Assembly: GCA_963556145.1 (NCBI GenBank)
Contig: OY744462.1
Span: 868,001-932,000, forward strand
Direction: 5' to 3'
DNA: 64,000 nucleotides
From: Hygrocybe punicea
Taxonomy: Eukaryota; Basidiomycota; Agaricomycetes; Agaricales; Hygrophoraceae
Shown: positions 32,195 to 42,308 of the stretch, in pieces
Layout of the letters: each line of letters starts with the position of its first letter
Position numbering within the stretch: position 1 is the stretch's first letter
Position numbers and translations under genes: made by a program
The notes under the pieces: model-generated
The model's database searches: none
What the model saw: the letters and a program-made list of their open reading frames with translations, nothing else
Told to the model about the DNA's origin: nothing

Positions 32195-32199
32195 GAATT
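32195..32199. repeat. LTR-element target duplication, left copy (GAATT)
   Basis: Same 5 bp at 38378-38382. Removing the element restores AATAGAATTTTAATTATAG, continuous mitochondrial-type sequence. Confidence 0.9.
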
Positions 32200-32500
32200 T
32201 GTTACATTTTTCACCTCCGCAACTCCGATTCCAACTCCGCTACCCACGATGACGATTCCACTTTGCCATACCTTCCTTTTTCGTTCCCCTTTACCTTTTG
32301 TCTTCTTTTGGACATTGTTGTTTATTCTTGTTCTTGTTCTCTTCTTTCCCTTCTTCTAGAACAATCCAGACCGACCATGGACATATCCCACGTGACCTTG
32401 CTGTACCCGAATAGTCTCCTTGCCGACGGACATCATTGCTATTGTCTTTTCCCTCGTCCTGACATATTGTTGACTTCATCCCACGACAAACCGATTCACA

Positions 32501-32671
32501 ATGGCTGTACTCCCGACACAGCTCATTACCGTAATTGTTATTGGCAGCATTGCCATCACCTTCCTGATCGGTTTCTACTTTGTTATGATCTATCTTTGGC
32601 ATCGGCACCGAAACCCTTCCGCCATTGATACTTCTGACTTCCACCTCGACAATATATCGACACGTAATTGA
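32501..32671 (+). CDS. Small single-span membrane ORF inside the LTR, 56 aa
   Basis: ATG at 32501, stop at 32669-32671. It begins MAVLPTQLI, then one strongly hydrophobic span of about 25 residues (TVIVIGSIAITFLIGFYFVM), then a basic WHRHR stop-transfer and a polar Ser/Asp/Asn tail. The layout is an N-out, C-in single-span microprotein. It is identical in the 3' LTR (37051-37221). In decayed copy A the span is kept but the tail is cut by a stop. No family recognised. It could be a real element-encoded peptide or the first exon of a longer product. Confidence 0.45.
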   Translation: MAVLPTQLITVIVIGSIAITFLIGFYFVMIYLWHRHRNPSAIDTSDFHLDNISTRN

Positions 32672-32876
32672 CAATTGCCATTCCCGGATATATGGTTTCC
32701 ACTTTCGTATTCCGTGCCTACCATTATCCTCCCTGACGATCCGACGACATTCCTCACCTGCACGCATGCCCTGAACAATCCTCGATCACAGGACATTTCA
32801 CTGTTCTCTCTAATCCGACCATCGCCGAAGCACATTCTTTCGGACTTCGACCACAGACCATACGACTTTCCAAACA

Positions 32877-33185
32877 GTGAACCAACCCCTATCGCATATT
32901 GTTCGTATGACACCGCTTCAATGCAGTACCCGACGACTTGTTCCCACAGCTTGTCACTCATGCCATGACTCGAAACCTGGACCCACATTCATTTATCCTT
33001 TTCCATCTAAAACCTTGATACCTCCCACACTCGTTTACAACGATACCCTTTTTTGGACAAATACCGACATCAGGTGGACCGCATTGTTCCACAGACAGGA
33101 CAAGACATTGCTCCTCGATACGTCATCGACACAGACATTGTCATCCAGTACAGCTTATGCTGTTCACATGTCTGACCTCGACTAG
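32877..33185 (+). CDS. LTR ORF of unknown function, 102 aa
   Basis: Ends with a polar Ser/Thr/Asp-rich segment (IRWTALFHRQDKTLLLDTSS … YAVHMSDLD). A preceding frame (32675-32968, VPTIILPDDPTTFLTC…) overlaps it and could be spliced to it. It repeats in the 3' LTR at 37427-37735 with one residue changed (HRQ to HKQ). Unrecognised. Confidence 0.3.
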   Translation: MNQPLSHIVRMTPLQCSTRRLVPTACHSCHDSKPGPTFIYPFPSKTLIPPTLVYNDTLFWTNTDIRWTALFHRQDKTLLLDTSSTQTLSSSTAYAVHMSDLD

Positions 33186-33827
33186 CCCACTGTCTTAGTT
33201 GGTTTTTCCTCCAAAGGAATTTTCTTTCATGCCACCAACCTTGCCACTATATCCACGCTACCTCAAGACCTCCCTTCACCAATTCTACACTGGACGATAC
33301 CCTTCTTCGACCCGACTGTGCATTGCACTGGCCAGACTGCGCACTTGCCTGTTACAGCAAGTATAGACCCCGAATTGGCAATTATGCATGTCACATGACC
33401 TGATGACAAATCATCCGAGTCATCCGGACCTCACCTCTCCCTCAATGACACCCGGGCCTCCAGTTGGATCGCGAGAACATCGACATGAGGACGCCTCATG
33501 TACGCCTCATGGTGAACACATGGTAGAGTTGGACATGTTGTAGCTTCATGGTTGGATTCCCAACTCCCCTAAAGTCCATTCACTATATCTACTGTCCTTG
33601 TTGTTGGTTCGGACTTTTTCTTCTTTCCTTTCCTTACGTTTAGTCTGGTTCTTGGGGCAGACCCCCTTGTCTTGGGTAACCCCCACGGCTCGCAATGACT
33701 TTAGACCATGAACCTCCCCCCTTGTAGCAGTGTTATCTATCAATGAAACTGCTGTTCTTCCCTCTGGAAACCGCCCCCCTGTTAAGTTGATTGTTGCCGG
33801 AGCCCGCTGCAGAAGCGATCCGTAACA

Positions 33828-36749
33828 AAAGACTAAACGTTTCCCAACTCCCCCGACATTCAACTTTCGACATGAACCAATGGACCCCTCCTCTCTCCCT
33901 CGTCCTCCCCTACACCCTCTCCCTCTCCTCCTCCTCTCGACTTTATTCATCCCTTAACCCTGACCCCACACAAATGGACGAACGAACGATGCTAGCCTGA
34001 TACTGATGCAGACCTGAAATCTGTTGATGTACACTAGCCACCCGGACCCCGAATGATTGTTGAATACTCCGAATGGTCAACCTCAAGACTGCCGCCCTGC
34101 GAATTATTTATGGTTTATCCATAATAATTGCTCAAGCCCAAACCTGGAACCCGAATCCGAATACACCCCTGACTAACGTCACCACTGTCATTCTGCTACC
34201 TTGATATGATGATTACGACATGAAATGATGCAATGGACAAGACTTGTCATTGCCCCAGATGCAGAAGGACACTGCTAGACAAACCAATCGCCTTAGGTAT
34301 CCCACCTTCATGATTCAAATATGTTTTGGTTGTACCAGACATATTACGACTCCCTCTCCCTGGACGAACCGAAAATCAACGAACCCTTCAAACCGCCTTC
34401 CTATTCTTCCTTCCACCTCCTCCCTCCCATCTCCTCACCAAATGCGGAAAGCCCAGAGAAAGCCAGTACGCATATGAAACCCCGAATCCTGTAATGACTT
34501 GTACATGTAACAAAGAGAAGTGGTTGATCTTAGTAGTCTGTTGGAACAGATGAAAGGGGACCCTCTTTGTTTGACATGGATGAACAAATGACCAAGACTA
34601 TAATGATTGTCATGAACGGAACACATACGAAATACCACTCCTTACCAATTTGGATAGCGCGGATCGGCATATCAGGTGATATCCCGCTACACACCCTCTT
34701 TTTCTAGAACTTTGATGCCCGATCATACATACGAATCCACGAGGCAACCAAGACCCTGGTACATGGACCGATCACTGGAAACTCCGACACGATGCTGACA
34801 ACGAGGCATGGTAATTACCGAAGACGGAAAACTTCTTAACACCACCCACTTGTCATCACCCTGGCCAACCTCTGTCCCCCAGACCATCCGTACCCGTGGC
34901 CTGCCCGTCGCTGGTGGCAGTGCGATCTTGCCTGGTTCCCTCTCAACCGACCTGACGACTGGGTCGACTACATCAGCTGGAACGATCCTCGCATTCCACA
35001 CCTCGTCTTCCCTCCACGATCCGTGACACCGGTCCTTGACGAATTACACCGTCTCCTGGGTGGTCTACGGATCACTGAGCAAAGAAATCGTCGAAGCCAA
35101 TTCCTCCTCCAGTGTCTCCAATACATTTTGGACGAGGAACTTCCTCATCATCGATTTGTTGTTCGCATCCCCGCTCCTCGTCTTGCACCCGTACCCCAGA
35201 ATCATCGTGACACACGTATCGTCCAGCATCCTCGACACCGTCCCCACCGTCGACATCGACAATGAGTCTCGACGTACCCTTTATCTTCGATGATCTGGAC
35301 AATGAGCTATATTTTGGTGCAGTGAATATTTGCGGAGAAGAACATCCGACTCCCCCCATTGATGACTTTGATGCGTACATGGACAGTCTCACTGATCTCC
35401 CGACACCCCCTCAAAAAGTAACCCACCGACTGCATATAGAGATGGATGATGAATACCGAGCATGGTTGTATTCTCCACCTCTTGTCTCGCTCCAAACCCA
35501 GTCACGTCGCCGCTCTCCACTTCTTCCCCAATCCCAGAAAAAGAAACTCGACCGTGCATACCGTTCTGACGGCCATAACATGCAGAACAAACGCTCGAGA
35601 CATGGGACCAAAGAACCCGATTATCATCGTCATGCCTTATTTCGTGCAATGCATGAGCGTATGGTGAAGGGGAAGGAGAATGACATCCATGGATTGGATT
35701 GGAGATTGATGTTGTTTGTGAAAGGATACACCCCCGTCATGTATGATTCATAGAATGGACTTTCCCTTGTATGTAAACGACCTCGACATTATTTACACCA
35801 ACGAAAACACCCAGAAGAAGAAACAGAATACCCAGAAACAGAAGAGAAGAAACAGAAATGGAATGGACAGATGGAACATGACCATAGAGAAACATGTAGC
35901 AGGTTCTCTCACCAGCTATACAAATAAGAGACGAAGCAGCAGGTTCTCTCACCAGCTATATAAATAAGAGACGAATATCTGAAACGATATAAAATCTATA
36001 ACCCCCAGACGCATGCATGATCGCTATAAGCCGTAGAATGAACCTTGATGTCTATGGACACCAGAACTGAACCAGAAGGATACTGGTTATCAAACCAATG
36101 ACCTCCGATCCCACATAGGAAAGGAACCCGATGTGCTGCTGACCAGTAATGCAGTAAATGCACCAGAAAAAGAAACGATGAAGAATGAATCCCCATCCGA
36201 AATCCTTTGCCAATGTATAACTTGGAACTGGCAACTCTTTCACCTTCCTTATCCCGAATTCCCAAACATCTTCCGACCGACACCAATCCCTGTTGCATTC
36301 ATGGAATATGAAGAAATCTCGCACACCATTTGAGTGTAGGAAATCCACGATCAGTCAATAACACCGATATCTGAAACGATATAAATCTATGCTCATTCGA
36401 ATGTCCGTAATGACTATAAACTTCTGACACCCGGAACACCCTGACATCCAGAACTCCCTCATCCCAAAAATGCCGACCACCTAATTCGCTTTAAACCGAA
36501 AACCCTGAATGAACACCTGAACCCCGACAACCTTTACTTCCTTTTAACCCTTGTAACTCAGTAACGTCTTCATGATTTAATGACCTTTGGACTGACATTT
36601 TTTCCTTCTTCATGTTTTTGATTTCTTGCCGACCTTGATAGCGTCGTTAAACTGTCTGTTCTTTCCTTGTAATTTTTTCCTTGTTCTTTGTTTCCCTTGT
36701 TCTTTGTTCTTCTGGTTAATCGGGACGATTCCCCTTGTTCCGGGGGTAT
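33828..36749 (+). other. Interior of the non-autonomous LTR element
   Basis: No gag or pol. Apart from the ORF at 35262-35753, one frame ending at 35265 (WFPLNRPDDWVDYISWNDPR … FPPRSVTPVLDELHRLLGGL) looks protein-like upstream of that ORF, with an upstream break. 35890-35965 holds a short direct duplication (GCAGGTTCTCTCACCAGCTA, twice). 36560-36750 is pyrimidine-rich and ends CCGGGGGTAT just before the 3' LTR, a weak polypurine-tract candidate. Confidence 0.5.
35262..35753 (+). CDS. Unknown 163-aa ORF carried by the LTR element
   Basis: Begins MSLDVPFIFDDLDNELYFGA and is acidic in the first 60 residues (DDFDAYMDSLTDLPTPP). A basic Arg/Lys-rich middle follows (SRRRSPLLPQSQKKK, NKRSRHGTK) and then a C-terminal helix-like part (HALFRAMHERMVKGKENDIH). 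It has no retroviral-type motif. It could be a captured host gene, a divergent Gag-like product, or the last exon of a longer protein whose upstream part is the frame ending at 35265. Start chosen as the first Met. Confidence 0.45.
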   Translation: MSLDVPFIFDDLDNELYFGAVNICGEEHPTPPIDDFDAYMDSLTDLPTPPQKVTHRLHIEMDDEYRAWLYSPPLVSLQTQSRRRSPLLPQSQKKKLDRAYRSDGHNMQNKRSRHGTKEPDYHRHALFRAMHERMVKGKENDIHGLDWRLMLFVKGYTPVMYDS

Positions 36750-38377
36750 TGTTACATTTTTCACCTCCGCAACTCCGATTCCGACTCCGCTACCCACGAT
36801 GACGATTCCACTTTGCCATACCTTCCTTTTTCGTTCCCCTTTACCTTTTGTCTTCTTTTGGACATTGTTGTTTATTCTTGTTCTTGTTCTCTTCTTTCCC
36901 TTCTTCTAGAACAATCCAGACCGACCATGGACATATCCCACGTGACCTTGCTGTACCCGAATAGTCTCCTTGCCGACGGACATCATTGCTATTGTCTTTT
37001 CCCTCGTCCTGACATATTGTTGACTTCATCCCACGACAAACCGATTCACAATGGCTGTACTCCCGACACAGCTCATTACCGTAATTGTTATTGGCAGCAT
37101 TGCCATCACCTTCCTGATCGGTTTCTACTTTGTTATGATCTATCTTTGGCATCGGCACCGAAACCCTTCCGCCATTGATACTTCTGACTTCCACCTCGAC
37201 AATATATCGACACGTAATTGACAATTGCCATTCCCGGATATATGGTTTCCACTTTCGTATTCCGTGCCTACCATTATCCTCCCTGACGATCCGACGACAT
37301 TCCTCACCTGCACGCATGCCCTGAACAATCCTCGATCACAGGACATTTCACTGTTCTCTCTAATCCGACCATCGCCGAAGCACATTCTTTCGGACTTCGA
37401 CCACAGACCATACGACTTTCCAAACAGTGAACCAACCCCTATCGCATATTGTTCGTATGACACCGCTTCAATGCAGTACCCGACGACTTGTTCCCACAGC
37501 TTGTCACTCATGCCATGACTCGAAACCTGGACCCACATTCATTTATCCTTTTCCATCTAAAACCTTGATACCTCCCACACTCGTTTACAACGATACCCTT
37601 TTTTGGACAAATACCGACATCAGGTGGACCGCATTGTTCCACAAACAGGACAAGACATTGCTCCTCGATACGTCATCGACACAGACATTGTCATCCAGTA
37701 CAGCTTATGCTGTTCACATGTCTGACCTCGACTAGCCCACTGTCTTAGTTGGTTTTTCCTCCAAAGGAATTTTCTTTCATGCCACCAACCTTGCCACTAT
37801 ATCCACGCTACCTCAAGACCTCCCTTCACCAATTCTACACTGGACGATACCCTTCTTCGACCCGACTGTGCATTGCACTGGCCAGACTGCGCACTTGCCT
37901 GTTACAGCAAGTATAGACCCCGAATTGGCAATTATGCATGTCACATGACCTGATGACAAATCATCCGAGTCATCCGGACCTCACCTCTCCCTCAATGACA
38001 CCCGGGCCTCCAGTTGGATCGCGAGAACATCGACATGAGGACGCCTCATGTACGCCTCATGGTGAACACATGGTAGAGTTGGACATGTTGTAGCTTCATG
38101 GTTGGATTCCCAACTTCCCTAAAGTCCATTCACTATATCTACTGTCCTTGTTGTTGGTTCGGACTTTTTCTTCTTTCCTTTCCTTACGTTTAGTCTGGTT
38201 CTTGGGGCAGACCCCCTTGTCTTGGGTAACCCCCACGGCTCGCAATGACTTTAGACCATGAACCTCCCCCCTTGTAGCAGTGTTATCTATCAATGAAACT
38301 GCTGTTCTTCCCTCTGGAAACCGCCCCCCTGTTAAGTTGATTGTTGCCGGAGCCCGCTGCAGAAGCGATCCGTAACA
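36750..38377 (+). repeat. 3' LTR (copy C)
   Basis: 1,628 bp, same ends as copy B. The ORF pair is preserved: the membrane ORF at 37051-37221 and the 102-aa ORF at 37427-37735. Confidence 0.9.
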
Positions 38378-38382
38378 GAATT

Positions 38383-38440
38383 TTAATTATAGTTACAGTG
38401 TTTTCATAAATTTAAAAAAAAAATTAAAAAAAAACAAAAC
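38383..38440 (+). other. NUMT, right remnant
   Basis: AT-rich continuation (TTAATTATAGTTACAG … poly-A runs) of the mitochondrial-type DNA after the LTR element, before hAT sequence resumes. Confidence 0.55.
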
Positions 38441-38479
38441 ATTCAACAGCTGTCGAGGTTGCTACTGTACATTGTTAGC

Positions 38480-40818
38480 ACAGATCACCTCCAAATACCC
38501 TTCACCGACTCACCAGGAACACTCAGGTAGTCCACGGCCATCCTGGATAAATTCGGATAGACGAAGCAATTGTTCCACCACCACACAAGGGGGTTAGCAA
38601 CATTCTCAACAGGAGATCAGAGATACTCATCCAGCTCGCAAGCACGAGATGCTGCAGGCACAGATTGTTGAAGTTGAAGAAGGCCGAATCATTGGATGTG
38701 GGAGCTGTGCCTTGATTGGTACCAGTCTCATTCTTGTACCTAAGATCGTATTCATTGCGCACAAGTTCCTCTGCTTGTTCAATCCAGTCGGCCTCCCATG
38801 TGTGTTGACGGAAATATTCTAACTTTATGCCGGGGTGGAGCACCATTGCAATCTGATAAATCGCAGAAGAATCAGTAAGCAAGTAGTACCAATTCATCTT
38901 CTTTCGCGCAAGCTTCAAAGCAGCAACAATGCTGGGGTGGTACCCAGTCTTTGTTTGGGGATCCAGGCCTTCTGTGAGCCGATCCATCGCTGGGATGACG
39001 GCGGCCACACTAGCGGTGTCCTTCGAAAAGAATAGAGTAGCATGCTTGAATTGTTTGAGGACTGCAACAAGTTGATCCACCACCACCCCATTCGTCATTG
39101 TCCAACTTGTACTGCCTTAGCTTAAGTGTCTTGTCAGCGGTGATGGCATCAACAACGGCCCGATACTGTTGCACGAAGCGTAACATGTCATAGGTGGAGT
39201 TCCAATGTGTGAGGACATTGCAAGGGATTTTTCGGTGCTTGAGCCTGTGGACTACGCAGTATTTGAACCAGATGGGCAAAAAAATCGTGGATGAGTGGAT
39301 GATGGCAAACGAGAGGCGGCGGATCTTGATGACAACCTTGTGGACATCAGTGGTTTCAGCGATCACGGCTTCCCATTCATCTTCGGCCAGCTCAGCAAGC
39401 TCATCGTGGCCGTCATCAATGTCATCAACATCAATGTCATCCTCCTGCTCTCTGTCTGCTCTGTCTGCTCCATCCTCTTTGTCCTCTTCATCCACTTCAT
39501 CCTCGTTCTCGACATCCAGTTCCTCTGCATCATCATTCAATTGATCACCACCACTGCGACCTGCTGCTTTGAAGGGACTCAAAAGAGTCTTAGCAGAGAG
39601 CTGCATGGTGTGGTTAAAGCAGCGGACACGTGCCTCCTCATCAAAAGAATTATCAAGAGCGGCGAACGCAGTGGTTTGCGTGTCATTGGCAGAGGCGTTG
39701 TTGGCAACCATGCTGAGGACTTTCTGCTCCACACTGAAGTTGATGACCATCTTCTGGAACGCATTGGCTAGAGTCTTGCCAGTGTGGGATTTGGGAACTT
39801 TGACCATATCAAGAAGAAATGTGAGCATCTCGCCTTTATGCTGCAGATGGACTGTCCAAGCAATAAACGTGCGATGATTGGGGGATGTCCACGCATCTGT
39901 CACAAAGTGTAAGCAGCCAGGATGTTCAGTCAAGAGTTTCTTGATGTGATCACGAGAAGCCTGGAAAATGACATTGATATCGCAGTTGACAGTGGTGTGC
40001 GATGGAAGGGAAAAATGTGGGCGACTGGCAGTAACCAACTTGATGAATTCTTTATCGGTGACGATGTAGGATGGCCTGTTGTTTTCAACAACCCATTTGA
40101 CAATGCGGGCACTGTAGATTCAATTAGTTTTGGTAGACAAAATACAAAGAGAAAACACATGCCGTGCTTCAGTGTTTGTGAGGGAACGATGAGAGAATGT
40201 GACAGGCTCTTGGCCTTTGCGAGCAAAAGCATCGAAGACAGACTTATTCTGATCCTTGGTATTGCCATCTGCAGCAGCCTTGACAGCGTCTTCGCCAAAG
40301 CAGCACCAGGTGTGCTTCATGAGGTTGGCAGTGGAATGCTTATCTCCCTTGTCAAGGTAGCGCCGAACACCGCTGAGAGTCGTCTTGCAATTGCGAGCTG
40401 CACATGGAAAGAAGTGGAATGGGCAGTTTTCGAGCCACTCAACGGTAACGTTGTCCTTGAAGGACGAGTAGATAGGGGAGTGCCACATCTTCTTGGCCAG
40501 ATCTGTTCAACAGGTTAGCAAGCCTGCTGGTCCCCAAAACACGTAGCTAGATGTACCTAATTCTTTTTCATAGTCAATAGTGCTACAGACTTCAGAGGTC
40601 ACAGAAGTGGCATCATCATCGGATTCTATGTAGTGGGGCTCGGCGGACTTGGTGGAAACCTGAGAGGATGTGTTACTGGAGCTTTTGCTTTTTGCTTTGG
40701 CAGATGGCTTCTTGGCGGGGGCAGATTTGCCTGAGGAGACAGACTTCGCAGAGGTGGACTGGGTCATTGGTGGATGAGGGGGAAAGTTGAGGGAACGTAT
40801 CCAAGAGACAATGGACAA
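38480..40818 (-). pseudogene. hAT transposase, broken
   Basis: Segments in order on the minus strand. 40818-40507: Ser/Lys-rich N-terminus (MTQSTSAKSVSSG after an upstream Met). 40488-40120: BED-zinc-finger-like region (CPFHFFPCAARNC … ANLMKHTWCCFGEDA). 40038-39010: RNase-H-like core (FVTDAWTSPNHRTFIAW, MVANNASANDT, RCFNHTMQLSAKTLL, a long Asp/Glu-rich insert, THWNSTYDMLRF). 39098-38523: helical region (KKMNWYYLLTDSSAIYQIAM). The last part, about 38600-38480, is the dimerisation motif NPLVWWWNNCFVYPNLSRMA in a different frame. A stop near 40135 or an unresolved intron, plus the frameshift before the dimerisation motif, make the gene non-functional as read. Confidence 0.85.
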
Positions 40819-41179
40819 GTCTTTTGAGTCTGACAGCCGTTGTCCACATAGCTGAGATGAACTGAATGAGCAGGAAAAGAAAAAAAAGAAAAAACCAATG
40901 TGGACGTACCTGTTTCAGTTGGCCCAATCGATTGCAGCCCATAGGGGTCTTCTGGGTATGGCAGGGCCAGAAGCAAAGTTTGAGGGAGGTAAAACGAAGC
41001 CAGGTGCTGAGCGTTGATCAACTGCTGTTGCGGAGCACGAACACGTTGGCAAATCCCTGGTGACCCGCCGGTTTGGGTTACGGTGTCATGCGGGTAGCCA
41101 AAATGTCAACCCATTGCCCGGACCAGCTGGACCTGAACTGGTGGGTCACCGGGTTGACCCGGACCCATGTTAAACACTA

Positions 41180-41187
41180 CTCACAGT
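41180..41187. repeat. hAT target duplication, right copy (CTCACAGT)
   Basis: Matches 31047-31054 exactly. Confidence 0.9.
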
Positions 41188-41400
41188 ATCTTGTGCCTTT
41201 TGTTCCGAAGGGCCCAGCAGCGGTGATGGGGCACTTTCGGGAGTCTTCCCCTGCCCCTCTCTTCCAAATGCAGACCATTTGAGGGCTGTAGCATGATTCC
41301 TGATGCACTGCAAAAATGGTGGAGCAGTGAAGCCAGTTTGCGTGCTTCCATCTCGCCTGCCTCCTGGCTGAGAGCCAGAGCCACAGCTGAATTCGCTTGT
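41188..41400. repeat. 270-bp tandem repeat, rest of unit B
   Basis: Continues unit B from 31054. It aligns to unit A 30782-31004 through GGGCCCAGCAGCG, CCTCCTGGCTGAG and AGAGCCACAGCTGAATTC. Confidence 0.8.
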
Positions 41401-41537
41401 TGCTCCACATAAACCACAGCTTTTGTCCTACATCCAGATAGATTCAGATAATGCACAGAATGAATTAGAACACCTTTGAGTAGCAGATTTTAGTACAGAA
41501 TCAGTCATATCAGGGTGTGGTAGTATTCAAAGGAGCC

Positions 41538-41565
41538 TGGACACTCAAAGTCAACAATTTCTCTG
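41538..41565. repeat. 28-bp inverted repeat, left (TGGACACTCAAAGTCAACAA…)
   Basis: 27 of 28 bases match the reverse complement of 48532-48559. It brackets the DIRS-like element. Confidence 0.75.
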
Positions 41566-42308
41566 GATCTTGAAGAAAATTTTTTGGGAGAAAACAAACT
41601 GCAGATTCAAACACAGGAGGGCTGAAAGTACCCAAAACCATTGAGAAAGTAATTTTCCCATGACTTTTTGGGTGCACCAAATTTTTGAGGCAAATTTACA
41701 ACCTTTTTGAGGGTTTGATCAACATGAAAATGTTGAATTATGTCCTTATATGTATTGAATTGGTTTTGTATGATATTATTGTCTCCAAACAGTTCCGTAT
41801 CAAAGGCCAGTTGCAGTAATTGATGAACTCTTATTGGACCTCATACACAGGTATAAATAATTAGTCATCACATGTTACCATATTTGATGGTATATTTATG
41901 TTAGTTTATATGTCCATTTGATGCAGGATCATATTTAGATTGGTGAAAGGATTATCTAATCAACTCTGCTTGGATCGCACGTGAGGATTAGCCAGTTGGG
42001 GTGTGAGTTCACTGGAAGAACAGCTTGATGGCTAATTGACTCTACTCATGTGATGCACGAGGAATAGCAAAGAATTGGAGCTTGTACTTTCTGGCTTGAG
42101 CCAGGAGAGGGGCAAGTCCATGAAAGATGTTTTTATATAATTTGAAGTACATTTGTGGCATACAATCAGTAAAAAGTCTATGTGGAAAAAAAGGAGATTC
42201 AATGGGTCCAAAAGAAAATGTCTAGGAGTGAGAAAGAGAGATGGGAGGAAGGCACAGAATGGGTGGAAAAAAAGGGAAAGGAGGGAAAGGCAAAAAATGA
42301 TAAAGGAC
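41566..42308. other. No gene; 3' flank of the DIRS-like element
   Basis: AT-rich DNA with GGGTGCACCAAATTTTTGAG at 41670-41690, which recurs in the same orientation (GGTGCACCAAATTTTTGAG) near 48393. These may be internal or terminal repeats of the DIRS-like element, or part of the host repeat. Confidence 0.4.

Larger units (their letters stand above)
31475..32199 (+). other. Mitochondrial DNA insertion (NUMT), left part
   Basis: Very AT-rich DNA that differs from all its surroundings. It contains a cox3 fragment and, between 31690 and 31775, a stretch that on the minus strand resembles a mitochondrial tRNA (GTTGGTAGAATAAAAGCC…), too uncertain to call. The right part continues after the LTR element at about 38383-38440. 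The left limit is approximate. Confidence 0.8.
32200..33827 (+). repeat. 5' LTR (copy B)
   Basis: 1,628 bp, TGTTAC…GTAACA. Carries a 56-codon membrane ORF and two larger ORFs of unknown type. A minus-orientation relative (copy A) lies at 4.9-6.4 kb. Confidence 0.9.
32200..38377 (+). mobile_element. Non-autonomous LTR retrotransposon, 6.18 kb, with 1,628-bp LTRs
   Basis: LTRs at 32200-33827 and 36750-38377 start TGTTAC and end GTAACA, have equal length and show three mismatches that I can find (near 32233, 33085 and 33556). The 5-bp GAATT duplication is perfect. The 2.92-kb interior has no reverse transcriptase, integrase or protease, only ORFs of unknown type. The short terminal inverted repeat and 5-bp duplication suit a Ty3/gypsy-mobilised element. 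Near identity of the LTRs says the insertion is recent. Confidence 0.9.
31055..41179 (-). mobile_element. hAT transposon, 10.1 kb with nested insertions
   Basis: Ends are TAAGGTTTAACATGGG (left) and the complement of TAGTGTTTAACATGGG (right), flanked by a perfect 8-bp CTCACAGT duplication, the hAT hallmark. The transposase gene is on the minus strand at 38.5-40.8 kb and is broken. Between it and the left end lie a mitochondrial DNA piece and an LTR element that sits inside that piece. Without these the element would be about 3.2 kb. Confidence 0.9.

Noticed and set aside
32291..32988. Minus-strand ORFs of 158 and 132 aa in the LTRs (also 36841-37538)
   Set aside because: Present in both young LTRs because these are identical. 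No start context or family motif, and antisense to the more plausible membrane ORF.
32200..38377. The two near-identical 1.6-kb blocks as an assembly duplication
   Set aside because: They have exact LTR ends, a matching 5-bp target duplication and a unique interior, and differ at three positions, so a real LTR pair is the simpler reading.
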